Source: Pseudomonas sp. PGPPP3 (GTDB lineage: Bacteria > Pseudomonadota > Gammaproteobacteria > Pseudomonadales > Pseudomonadaceae). From it: DNA of 5,464 bases. The stretch spans positions 1 through 5,464 of the forward strand of contig NKIE01000218.1 in NCBI GenBank assembly GCA_002256055.1. The letters run 5' to 3'. Under the pieces are notes generated by a model. It was not told the DNA's origin. It was given only the letters and a program-made list of their open reading frames with translations, and ran no database searches. The number at the start of each line of letters is the position of its first letter. The first letter of the stretch is position 1. A program made the translations under genes and the position numbers. Shown in pieces: positions 1-5,297 of the stretch.

Positions 1-119
1 AGTGCGTCAACGGCACCGCTTACCAGGCTCTCAACCACGAAGCTGTTGAAGCGGCCGACTACCAGGGCAAAACGGCCCTTGGGGGCGATGAAGGTACCTT
101 CGATGGTCTTCAGGGTCAT
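1..119 (-). CDS. ribH: 6,7-dimethyl-8-ribityllumazine synthase, N-terminal part
   Basis: RibH condenses 5-amino-6-ribitylamino-uracil with 3,4-dihydroxy-2-butanone 4-phosphate to give the lumazine precursor of riboflavin. Family members form cytoplasmic 60-mer, decameric or pentameric shells. Only the first 39 codons are in the window; the gene runs off the left edge. The visible protein begins [17 protein letters not shown] and continues through a [17 protein letters not shown] stretch, the first beta strand and the Phe/Asn region of the substrate pocket. Two in-frame ATGs exist, at 125 and 119. I chose 119 because a GAGA motif lies 6 nt upstream of it, whereas the ATG at 125 overlaps that region and has no ribosome site of its own. 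It lies 67 nt after ribBA on the same strand, so it is probably the next gene of the ribE-ribBA-ribH operon. Some databases call this gene ribE. Confidence 0.95.
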   Translation of the reverse strand, partial: MTLKTIEGTFIAPKGRFALVVGRFNSFVVESLVSGAVDA

Positions 120-158
120 GGGCATTCTCGTATCTATAAAAGAGCAGGATTAAACAAC

Positions 159-180
159 CTGAGCGCCGCGGGGCGCCCAG
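159..180 (-). terminator. GC-rich stem-loop between ribBA and ribH, possible attenuator
   Basis: Reading the minus strand just after the ribBA stop, CTGGGCGCC pairs with GGCGCTCAG across a 4-nt CCGC loop: 9 bp with one G-T wobble. It is followed by GTTGTTTAATC, which is T-rich but not a clean T run. This looks like a weak intrinsic terminator or an RNA-processing/stability hairpin. Because ribH begins about 40 nt downstream, any termination would be partial. The stem is seen directly; the function is inferred. Confidence 0.4.
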
Positions 181-186
181 TTGGGT

Positions 187-1281
187 TTATTCAGAGGGCA
201 AGTATTCTACAACTTCCAGGTCAAAGCCGGATATGGCGTTGAACTTCATCGGCGAACTCATCACGCGCATTTTGCGCACGCCGAGGTCACGCAGAATCTG
301 CGAGCCGGCGCCGACGGTGCTGTAAGTCGTCGGCGTGGTGACCTTGGCATCGCTGCCCAGTTGCTGTTCCAGATGGGCCAGCAACTCCTGGCCACTGAGC
401 GGATTACCCAGCAGCAAGACCACCCCACTGCCCGCCTCGGCAACCTTGGCCATGGCGGCGCGCAGGCTCCAGCGGCCCGGTTGCTTGACCATAAACAGGT
501 CGCGCAGCGGCTCCATGTTATGCACCCGCACCAGGGTCGGTTCGTCGGCGCTGATCTGCCCCAGGGTCAGGGCCATATGCACATCACCCTCCACGGCATC
601 GCGGTAGGTCACCAGGTTGAACGAGCCCAACTCGCTGTCCAACGGCTGCTCGGCAATCCGCTGAACGGTACGTTCGTGGATCAGTCGGTAGTGGATCAGG
701 TCGGCGATGGTGCCGATCTTGATGCCATGTTCCTGAGCGAACACTTCCAGCTCAGGGCGACGGGCCATGGTGCCGTCGTCGTTCATGATTTCGCAGATCA
801 CCCCAGACGGCTCGAAACCACCCATGCGCGCCAGGTCGCAGGCCGCTTCGGTGTGACCGGCACGGGCCAGCACGCCACCAGGCTGAGCCATCAGCGGGAA
901 GATGTGGCCTGGGCTGACGATGTCGTCGGCCTTGGCGTTCTTCGCCGCAGCCGCCTGCACGGTGCAGGCACGGTCGGCCGCGGAGATGCCGGTGGTTACG
1001 CCCACGGCAGCTTCGATCGACACGGTGAACTTGGTGCCAAAGCCCGAGCCATTGCGCGGTGCCATCAGCGGCAGCTTGAGGGTTTCGCAACGCTCGCGGG
1101 TCATCGGCATGCAGATCAGGCCGCGGGCGAAACGCGCCATAAAGTTGATGTGCTCGGCGGTCACGCACTCGGAGGCGATGATCAGATCGCCCTCATTCTC
1201 GCGATCCTCGTCATCCATGAGGATGACCATTTTGCCCTGCCGAATGTCTGCAACCAGTTCTTCGATGCTATTGAGCGCCAC
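187..1281 (-). CDS. ribBA: 3,4-dihydroxy-2-butanone-4-phosphate synthase with degenerate GTP cyclohydrolase II-like domain (RibBX type)
   Basis: A 364-residue protein. The N-terminal RibB domain (about 1-200) converts ribulose 5-phosphate to 3,4-dihydroxy-2-butanone 4-phosphate plus formate. It carries the acidic metal/substrate loop DDEDRENEGD (23-32), TGISAADRACT (97-107), SPGHIFPL (123-130), RAGHTEAACDLARM (140-153) and ICEIMNDDGTMAR (162-174). The C-terminal part (about 200-364) aligns with GTP cyclohydrolase II from ELGSF through VRVH (251-254). It lacks the family's three zinc cysteines and the QEGRGIG-like catalytic segment; at the zinc position it reads HNMEPLRDLFMV. GTP cyclohydrolase II activity is therefore unlikely, and a separate ribA should exist elsewhere in the genome. 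The start is the GTG at 1281, preceded by AAGGAG at 6 nt; an upstream in-frame TTG at 1323 has no ribosome site. It lies 59 nt after ribE and 67 nt before ribH, in one operon. Databases often label such genes ribBA or ribB. Confidence 0.95.
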   Translation of the reverse strand: MALNSIEELVADIRQGKMVILMDDEDRENEGDLIIASECVTAEHINFMARFARGLICMPMTRERCETLKLPLMAPRNGSGFGTKFTVSIEAAVGVTTGISAADRACTVQAAAAKNAKADDIVSPGHIFPLMAQPGGVLARAGHTEAACDLARMGGFEPSGVICEIMNDDGTMARRPELEVFAQEHGIKIGTIADLIHYRLIHERTVQRIAEQPLDSELGSFNLVTYRDAVEGDVHMALTLGQISADEPTLVRVHNMEPLRDLFMVKQPGRWSLRAAMAKVAEAGSGVVLLLGNPLSGQELLAHLEQQLGSDAKVTTPTTYSTVGAGSQILRDLGVRKMRVMSSPMKFNAISGFDLEVVEYLPSE

Positions 1282-1287
1282 GGGCAG

Positions 1288-1293
1288 CTCCTT
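1288..1293 (-). promoter_or_regulatory. Ribosome binding site fixing the GTG start of ribBA
   Basis: AAGGAG lies 6 nt before the GTG at 1281 on the minus strand. It is the strongest Shine-Dalgarno match near this gene and decides the start over the longer in-frame frame that opens at 1323. Confidence 0.8.
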
Positions 1294-1340
1294 TCTCGGA
1301 TGTGTAGGGGTCACCGGCGCCAACGCGCGCAGTGCAGAAT

Positions 1341-1997
1341 TTAGAGATAGCCGTTTTCCGCCAAAAAGCCTTCCGTCAGGCCGCTGGCCTTGGGCTCTGC
1401 GGCCTTGTCACCGAGCAGCAGACGTTCCAGGTAACGGGCCAGCAGGTCCACTTCCAGGTTGACCTGGCGACCGGCGTGATAATCGGCCATCACGGTTTCG
1501 CCAAGCGTGTGCGGCACGATAGTCAGCTCGAATTCGGCACCATTCACGCCATTCACCGTCAGGCTGGTGCCATCAACGGTGATCGAGCCTTTCAGCGCGA
1601 TGTACTTGGCCAGCTCACGGGGAGCGCGAATTTTGAATTGCACGGCGCGGGCGTTGTCCTCGCGCGAGATCACCTCGCCGACGCCGTCCACATGGCCGCT
1701 GACCAGATGGCCGCCGAGACGACTGGTGGGCGTTAGGGCCTTTTCCAGGTTGACCTTGCTGCCGATCTTCAAATCGATAAACGCGCTGCAGGCCAGGGTT
1801 TCGCGGCTGACATCGGCCCAAAAGCCATTGCCCGGCAACTCCACAGCGGTCAGGCACACGCCATTCACGGCAATACTGTCACCCAGTTTGACGTCACCCA
1901 GATCCAGCTTGCCGGTCTCGACGTAGACGCGCACATCGCCGCCCTTGGGGCTCAGCGCACGGATGGTGCCAATGGCTTCGATAATTCCGGTAAACAT
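1341..1997 (-). CDS. ribE: Riboflavin synthase, alpha chain
   Basis: This 218-residue cytoplasmic enzyme dismutates two 6,7-dimethyl-8-ribityllumazine molecules to riboflavin and the pyrimidine that RibH recycles. It has the family's tandem lumazine-binding repeats: MFTGIIEAIG at the N-terminus, VNGVCLT (44-50) in repeat one, GGHLVSGHVDG (95-105) at the junction, GTSLTVN (143-149) in repeat two, and the trimerising tail helix around DLLARYLERL (184-193). Length is normal. The ATG at 1997 is the universal MFTG start. A G-rich AGGGGG sits 4 nt upstream, a usable but closely spaced ribosome site. The open frame extends 27 codons further to a GTG at 2078, but that GTG lies within the upstream AGGAGTG, so it is unlikely as a start. 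The ATG overlaps the stop of a short leader ORF. Expression is predicted to fall when FMN binds the riboswitch upstream. Pseudomonas literature often calls this gene ribC. Confidence 0.96.
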   Translation of the reverse strand: MFTGIIEAIGTIRALSPKGGDVRVYVETGKLDLGDVKLGDSIAVNGVCLTAVELPGNGFWADVSRETLACSAFIDLKIGSKVNLEKALTPTSRLGGHLVSGHVDGVGEVISREDNARAVQFKIRAPRELAKYIALKGSITVDGTSLTVNGVNGAEFELTIVPHTLGETVMADYHAGRQVNLEVDLLARYLERLLLGDKAAEPKASGLTEGFLAENGYL

Positions 1998-2068
1998 CAG
2001 ACCCCCTGGGTTGGCAGCGCGCCATGCAGGCGGCAACGCCCGGTGGCAGGCAGAAAAACAACAGACAT
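1997..2068 (-). CDS. Putative 23-residue leader ORF between the FMN riboswitch and ribE
   Basis: An ATG at 2068 opens a 23-codon frame (MSVVFLPATGRCRLHG...) whose TGA shares its last base with the ATG of ribE (TGATG). A clear Shine-Dalgarno AGGAG (2082-2078) lies 9 nt before the ATG. It lies 6 nt before an in-frame GTG directly ahead of that ATG, so the peptide could be 23 or 24 residues. The peptide resembles nothing I recognise, and it has no signal peptide or run of regulatory codons. Its position suggests a translated leader that delivers ribosomes to ribE by stop-start coupling, with its ribosome site masked by the sequestor hairpin. The ORF, Shine-Dalgarno site and overlap are seen in the sequence; translation and coupling are inferred. 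It could instead be chance in an untranslated leader. Confidence 0.5.
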   Translation of the reverse strand: MSVVFLPATGRCRLHGALPTQGV

Positions 2069-2079
2069 CACGACGCACT

Positions 2080-2104
2080 CCTGTTCGTTGAACAAACAGG
2101 GCGG
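2080..2104 (-). promoter_or_regulatory. Riboswitch expression platform: SD-sequestor hairpin and anti-sequestor target
   Basis: On the minus strand CCTGTTTG (2100-2093) pairs with CGAACAGG (2087-2080) around a 5-nt TTCAA loop: 8 bp with one G-T wobble. The 3' arm contains the AGG of the AGGAG Shine-Dalgarno at 2082-2078, so the hairpin would block it. The segment CCGCCCTG (2104-2097), overlapping the 5' arm, is perfectly complementary to CAGGGCGG (2315-2308) inside the riboswitch. The two can pair only when the aptamer core is open. This is the antisequestor/sequestor switch known for RFN elements of Gram-negative bacteria. The pairing is seen; the mechanism is inferred from that precedent. 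Confidence 0.7.
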
Positions 2105-2160
2105 TTCGATCGATAGGGATTTCACGGACGCAGGCCAGCCGCGCCCTTAAAGGGAATCCC

Positions 2161-2321
2161 GCTCTCTCTTTATCCGGACTCTAACCGTCGGCCCCGGAAT
2201 CACACCGGGTCTGCTGACCTTGGCGAGCCTGACGGCTCGACAAGCGCTCGCGGGCTAGGCCCTGGCTAAAACCATGAGGGCCATTACCGCCGGTGGGGAA
2301 TTACACCCCGCCCTGAGAACG
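2161..2321 (-). promoter_or_regulatory. FMN riboswitch (RFN element)
   Basis: Reading the minus strand, all hallmark RFN boxes appear in order. P1 is closed by GTTCTC (2321-2316) with GAGAGC (2166-2161). CAGGGCGGGG-TGTAATT-CCCC-ACCGGCGGT forms P2. A variable P3 has GGCCCT/AGGGCC arms. AGCCCGCGAGCG follows. A P5-type hairpin pairs CGAGCC with GGCTCG (2239-2224). CCCGG-TGTGATT-CCGGG forms P6, followed by CCGACGGTTAGAGTCCGGAT. This is the conserved FMN aptamer; FMN binding normally lowers expression of riboflavin genes. It sits between ribD and ribE and faces ribE, so the regulated unit should be ribE-ribBA-ribH. There is no run of Ts after a GC-rich stem in the platform, which argues for translational (or Rho-linked) control rather than an intrinsic terminator. 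Confidence 0.97.
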
Positions 2322-2352
2322 TTGCAGCCACATGCGCGGCTGCGTGCGACCT

Positions 2353-2361
2353 TTTATCACA
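2353..2361 (-). promoter_or_regulatory. Possible internal sigma70 -10 element upstream of the riboswitch
   Basis: The minus strand reads TGTGATAAA, an extended -10-like TG followed by GATAAA (4 of 6 matches to TATAAT). It lies 32 nt before the riboswitch and 35 nt after the ribD stop. I find no good -35 hexamer at the usual distance. It could start a separate ribE transcript just ahead of the aptamer, or the riboswitch may simply be reached by read-through from nrdR-ribD. Weak call. Confidence 0.25.
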
Positions 2362-2395
2362 TTTGCCCGTCCAGCGCATGTTCGCCCGACCAGCT

Positions 2396-3532
2396 TCAAG
2401 CACCCCGTTGCACGGGCCGAGCAATAATCCGCCAGTCATCGCCGACGGCACGCATCTCGACGATTTGCAGCTCTTGGGCCTCGGCCATTTTCGCCAGAGG
2501 CCAATCCAGCAACGGGCGGGCGCTAGAGCCGAGGAACTTGGCCGCAACAAACAGCTGGTACTCATCCACCAGCCCCTGACGGGCGAAAGCCCCAGCCAGC
2601 CGCGGACCAGCTTCCACCAGCACCTCGTTGGCGCCGCGGGCAGCCAGTTCCAGCAGCAGTTTGCGCAGATCGACATGGCCATTGCTGCCCGACACAGCCA
2701 GCAGTTCATGACCATCGTCGAGGAACAATTGCCGCGCCCCAGCCGCCGCACAGGTAGCCACCAGGGCCTTGCCGGCCTGATAGAAAGGCGCACTCAGCGG
2801 CACCCGCAGACGCCCATCCACCAGCACGCGCAGCGGCGGTCGGGTCATGGCCAGGGCCGTCAGCTCGGCATTCAAGCCCAGCTCGTCAGGGCGCACGGTC
2901 AGCCGCGCGCCATCGGCCAACACGGTATCGGCGCCGGTCAACACCACACTGGCGCGAGCTCGCAGGCGCTGTACTGCAGCGCGCGCCGCGGGCCCGGTGA
3001 TCCACTGACTTTCACCGCTGGCCATGGCCGTGCGGCCGTCCAGGCTCATGGCCAGCTTGACCCGCACATAGGGCAGGCCCTGCTCCATGCGCTTGATAAA
3101 GCCGACATTCAACGCCCGCGCCTCGCCTTCCAGCACGCCGCAGGCGACCTCAATACCGGCTTCCTGCAAACGCGCCAAGCCACGCCCCGCCACCTGCGGA
3201 TTAGGGTCCTGCATCGCTGCGACCACGCGCACCACGCCGGCCTGCACCAAGGCCTCGGCGCACGGCGGGGTGCGACCATGATGGCTGCAAGGTTCCAGGG
3301 TCACATAAGCTGTGGCACCGCGAGCCTTAGCGCCAGCCTGGCGTAGGGCATGCACCTCGGCATGGGGCTCACCGGCACGGGCATGCCAGCCTTCCCCGAC
3401 AACCTGCCCGCCCGCCACGATGACGCAGCCGACGCGCGGATTGGGATGGGTCGAATACACGCCCTTGCGCGCCAGTTCGAGGGCGCGCGCCACGCTGCGC
3501 TGATCGAGCACGGCCTGTTCGGCTGCCGTCAT
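2396..3532 (-). CDS. ribD: Bifunctional diaminohydroxyphosphoribosylaminopyrimidine deaminase / 5-amino-6-(5-phosphoribosylamino)uracil reductase
   Basis: This cytoplasmic 378-residue enzyme carries out the second and third steps of riboflavin synthesis: zinc-dependent deamination of the pyrimidine made from GTP, then NADPH-dependent reduction of its ribosyl chain. The N-terminal deaminase domain (about 10-150) shows [17 protein letters not shown] with H57 (zinc) and E59 (proton shuttle), and [11 protein letters not shown] with C82 and C91 (zinc). The C-terminal reductase domain (about 155-370) shows [15 protein letters not shown] (157-170), WITGP (177-181), [15 protein letters not shown] (200-214) and [13 protein letters not shown] (305-316). 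Length and order are normal. The ATG at 3532 overlaps the nrdR stop as ATGA, so translation is probably coupled to nrdR; a GGA immediately precedes it. The FMN riboswitch lies downstream, so ribD should escape that control. Confidence 0.96.
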   Translation of the reverse strand: MTAAEQAVLDQRSVARALELARKGVYSTHPNPRVGCVIVAGGQVVGEGWHARAGEPHAEVHALRQAGAKARGATAYVTLEPCSHHGRTPPCAEALVQAGVVRVVAAMQDPNPQVAGRGLARLQEAGIEVACGVLEGEARALNVGFIKRMEQGLPYVRVKLAMSLDGRTAMASGESQWITGPAARAAVQRLRARASVVLTGADTVLADGARLTVRPDELGLNAELTALAMTRPPLRVLVDGRLRVPLSAPFYQAGKALVATCAAAGARQLFLDDGHELLAVSGSNGHVDLRKLLLELAARGANEVLVEAGPRLAGAFARQGLVDEYQLFVAAKFLGSSARPLLDWPLAKMAEAQELQIVEMRAVGDDWRIIARPVQRGA

Positions 3533-3993
3533 TCCTGACTCGGCTCGCGGGACAACCGGTCGATTTCCTCGCGGAACTCGTTGAGATCCTGGAAACGCCG
3601 GTACACCGAGGCAAAACGGATATAAGCCACTTCATCGAGCTTCTGCAGCTCGCCCATCACCAGCTCGCCGAGTACCCGCGACTTGATCTCACGCTCGCCG
3701 GTGGCACGCAGCTTGTGCTTGATATGGGCAATCGCAGCCTCCAGGCGCTCGACGCTCACTGGCCGTTTCTCCAGCGCGCGCTGCATGCCGGCACGCAGCT
3801 TTTCCTCGTCGAACGGCTGGCGGCTGCCATCGGACTTGATCAGTCGCGGCATCACCAGCTCGGCGGTTTCAAAGGTGGTGAAACGCTCTTCGCACGCCAG
3901 ACACTCGCGCCGACGACGCACCTGTTCACCTTCGGCGACCAGACGTGAGTCGATCACCTTGGTGTCATTCGCTCCACAAAACGGACAATGCAT
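3529..3993 (-). CDS. nrdR: Transcriptional repressor NrdR
   Basis: NrdR is a nucleotide-sensing repressor that binds NrdR boxes ahead of ribonucleotide reductase genes. The 154-residue protein has the family's usual length and plan. An N-terminal zinc ribbon uses C3, C6, C31 and C34 (MHCPFCG ... [13 protein letters not shown]), with basic residues 26-29 for DNA contact. An ATP-cone domain follows from about 49 ([19 protein letters not shown]) to about 139 ([18 protein letters not shown]). The MHCPFCG start is invariant in the family, which fixes the ATG at 3993. No convincing Shine-Dalgarno lies in the 20 nt before it, so initiation may be weak. It overlaps ribD by 4 nt. Linkage of nrdR to ribD is common in proteobacteria, and its functional link to flavin synthesis is not obvious from sequence. 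Confidence 0.97.
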   Translation of the reverse strand: MHCPFCGANDTKVIDSRLVAEGEQVRRRRECLACEERFTTFETAELVMPRLIKSDGSRQPFDEEKLRAGMQRALEKRPVSVERLEAAIAHIKHKLRATGEREIKSRVLGELVMGELQKLDEVAYIRFASVYRRFQDLNEFREEIDRLSREPSQE

Positions 3994-4123
3994 GGGCGCA
4001 AACAGCCGAAAAAATGAGGGAACTCATGGTAGCGCATCGCACCGACAGCGCCCACAGCCAAGACAAGCCAGAGGCTTTGCGGTATATAAGCCGCCCGTTT
4101 CGCCATCGTTTGTGGAAGTTGCC
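3994..4123. other. Divergent intergenic region between nrdR and the lipoprotein gene
   Basis: These 130 bp must hold the start sites for nrdR (minus) and the lipoprotein operon (plus). They contain a near-central TATATA, a candidate plus-strand promoter at 4060-4088, and a short ATGAG/CTCAT stem with a T run on the nrdR side at 4009-4027. I do not see a recognisable NrdR-box pair (the family needs two 16-nt palindromes); only an isolated TATATA is present. Confidence 0.6.
4060..4088 (+). promoter_or_regulatory. Candidate sigma70 promoter of the lipoprotein-methyltransferase operon
   Basis: AAGACA (4060-4065, 4 of 6 matches to TTGACA) is followed after 17 bp by TATATA (4083-4088, 4 of 6 to TATAAT). 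It lies 35 bp ahead of the lipoprotein ATG, leaving a short leader that contains the GGAAG ribosome site at 4114-4118. The -10 is a palindrome, so it could also serve leftward transcription to nrdR, although no good -35 lies on that side. Confidence 0.45.
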
Positions 4124-4567
4124 ATGCTGCCGCGCCTGCTTGCCCTGCTTTGCCTGTCCAGCCTGCTCGCGGCCTGCAGCAGCACGCCGCCGGCGCCCGC
4201 CCTGGCAACAACCGTCAAACCGAAGCCTGTACTCGTCGCGCCTGAGCCGCTGCCCAACCACTTGCGCGAACTCAGCGGCCAGTTACTCGGCGTACCCGCC
4301 GCCGGCGAGGCCGAATTGGCCCTGTTACTCGTCGATAGCCGCGACCGTCCGGTGCAACTGCTGGCCAACAGCCGCCTGAGCGGCAACGGCGCGGCGCTGC
4401 CTTTTAGTTTGCGCTTCAGCCCCATCAGCATCCCACCGGGCCAGCGCCTGGAGCTGCGCGGCCGGGTCAGCCAGGCCGGCATTCTGACCTTGCGCCTGCC
4501 CGCGCGACCGATCCAGCCCGCGAGCAATCAGGCCCTGGGCGCCCTGCAACTGGTGCCCGCACCATGA
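4124..4567 (+). CDS. YbaY/YscW-family lipoprotein
   Basis: This 147-residue predicted lipoprotein has an N-terminal signal peptide (MLPRLLALLCLSSLLAAC) with lipobox L15-A16-A17-C18. Signal peptidase II should cleave before C18, leaving a lipidated cysteine. The +2 residue is Ser, not Asp, so outer-membrane delivery is likely. A proline-rich linker (about 21-45) leads to a small beta-rich domain, with LSGQLLGVPAAGEAELALLL (about 50-69), LPFSLRFSPISIPPGQRLELR (about 93-113) and LTLRLPARPI. This pattern fits the YbaY/YscW (type III secretion pilotin-like) family, whose role outside secretion is poorly known. The ATG at 4124 is chosen because it gives a proper signal peptide and has GGAAG 5 nt upstream; the frame itself continues upstream without a signal. 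It overlaps the methyltransferase start as ATGA. The family call is from pattern memory; the lipoprotein call is firmer. Confidence 0.8.
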   Translation: MLPRLLALLCLSSLLAACSSTPPAPALATTVKPKPVLVAPEPLPNHLRELSGQLLGVPAAGEAELALLLVDSRDRPVQLLANSRLSGNGAALPFSLRFSPISIPPGQRLELRGRVSQAGILTLRLPARPIQPASNQALGALQLVPAP

Positions 4568-5217
4568 ATGCCCCGTGTGAATTGCAAAACGCCCTGGCCG
4601 GCCTGCTCGGCGATGCCCGCCTGGTGGCGGAAACCCTGCCCGGTACCGACCTCAAGCTGTGGCTGATCGACCCGGCCAATATGGAGCGCGCCTTCAACCA
4701 GGAAGAAACCCGGCGCATTCTCGAGGAGCCTCCATACTGGTGCTTCTGCTGGGCAAGCGGCCTAGTGCTGGCGCGCTGGCTGGCCGAACGGCCCGAGTGG
4801 GTTCGCGGCAAGCGCGTGCTGGATTTTGGCGCAGGCTCCGGAGTGGCGGCGATTGCCGCGGCCAAAGCCGGCGCGCTTGAAGTGGTAGCCTGCGACCTCG
4901 ACCCACTGGCACTGGCCGCTTGCCGAGCCAATGCGCAGCTCAATGACGTACAGCTCAGCTACTCCGAAGACTTCTTCGCCGAGGCCGACCGCTTTGACCT
5001 GATCATCGTCGCCGACGTGCTCTACGACCGCGCCAATCTGCCGTTGCTCGACCAGTTCCTCAGCCGCGGCCAGCAGGCGCTGGTGGCCGACTCGCGGGTG
5101 CGCGACTTCCAGCACCCGCTGTACCAGCGCATCGGTCTGCTGGACGCCTGCACCTGGCCGGACCTGGCGGAGCCGGCAGAGTTTCGCCTGGTCAGCCTGT
5201 ACCACGCGCAGCGCTGA
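4564..5217 (+). CDS. Class I SAM-dependent methyltransferase, ETF-beta lysine methyltransferase-like
   Basis: This 217-residue Rossmann-fold methyltransferase has PPYWCFCWASGLVLARWL (56-73) ahead of motif I VLDFGAGSGVAAIAAAKAGA (85-104). Acidic residues in CDLDPLAL (110-117) bind the SAM ribose, and post-motif II ADVLYD (150-155) follows. A W-rich entry segment with a DVxYD motif is typical of the seven-beta-strand protein methyltransferases related to METTL20/ETFBKMT and L11 methyltransferase PrmA. Bacterial relatives methylate lysines of the electron transfer flavoprotein beta subunit. The substrate here is an inference; PrmA itself is longer and has an N-terminal substrate-recognition domain that is absent here. 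The ATG at 4564 overlaps the lipoprotein stop (ATGA), so the two genes are probably co-translated. The protein is soluble, with no signal peptide. Confidence 0.85.
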   Translation: MNAPCELQNALAGLLGDARLVAETLPGTDLKLWLIDPANMERAFNQEETRRILEEPPYWCFCWASGLVLARWLAERPEWVRGKRVLDFGAGSGVAAIAAAKAGALEVVACDLDPLALAACRANAQLNDVQLSYSEDFFAEADRFDLIIVADVLYDRANLPLLDQFLSRGQQALVADSRVRDFQHPLYQRIGLLDACTWPDLAEPAEFRLVSLYHAQR

Positions 5218-5236
5218 TTTTCAGCGCCAGGGCGCT
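5211..5236 (+). terminator. Alternative stem-loops at the methyltransferase stop codon
   Basis: GCGCTGA (5211-5217, including the stop) pairs with TCAGCGC (5221-5227) across TTT, a perfect 7-bp stem. A second stem, AGCGC (5223-5227) with GCGCT (5232-5236), shares its 5' arm and is followed by TGCTTCT. Neither has a proper T run. They may act as a weak terminator or 3'-end stabiliser between this operon and the thioredoxin-like gene. The structure is seen; the function is uncertain. Confidence 0.35.
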
Positions 5237-5297
5237 TGCTTCTGCCACGCCGCACCCACATCTTTAACCGCATTCACCTCAGCCAATGAGACCGATC

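Noticed and set aside
120..158. Promoter for ribH with TATAGA as -10
   Set aside because: No acceptable -35 at 16-18 bp (only a partial TTG), and the transcript would begin almost on the start codon.
1282..1323. Longer ribBA start (TTG at 1323)
   Set aside because: No ribosome site precedes it, whereas AAGGAG stands 6 nt before the GTG at 1281, giving the usual N-terminus.
181..1344. 387-codon open frame on the plus strand opposite ribBA
   Set aside because: It is the antisense shadow of a clearly real RibB protein in GC-rich DNA, has no recognisable domain and no ribosome site. Long antisense frames of this kind are expected from the codon bias.
1998..2078. N-terminal extension of riboflavin synthase from a GTG at 2078
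   Set aside because: The GTG lies inside the AGGAGTG Shine-Dalgarno region, the added residues are unlike the family, and MFTGIIEA is the universal start.
2324..2343. GCAGCC/GGCTGC stem between ribD and the riboswitch as a terminator for ribD
   Set aside because: The 6-bp stem has an 8-nt loop and no T run; it abuts the aptamer P1 and is more likely incidental or an extension of the leader fold.
2363..3346. 327-codon open frame on the plus strand opposite ribD
   Set aside because: Antisense shadow of ribD; the translation is rich in His, Gln and Arg with no domain pattern.
5228..5297. sigma70 promoter for the thioredoxin-like gene (TTGCTT as -35)
   Set aside because: No -10 of reasonable quality lies 16-18 bp downstream; the nearest TTTAAC is about 21 bp away.
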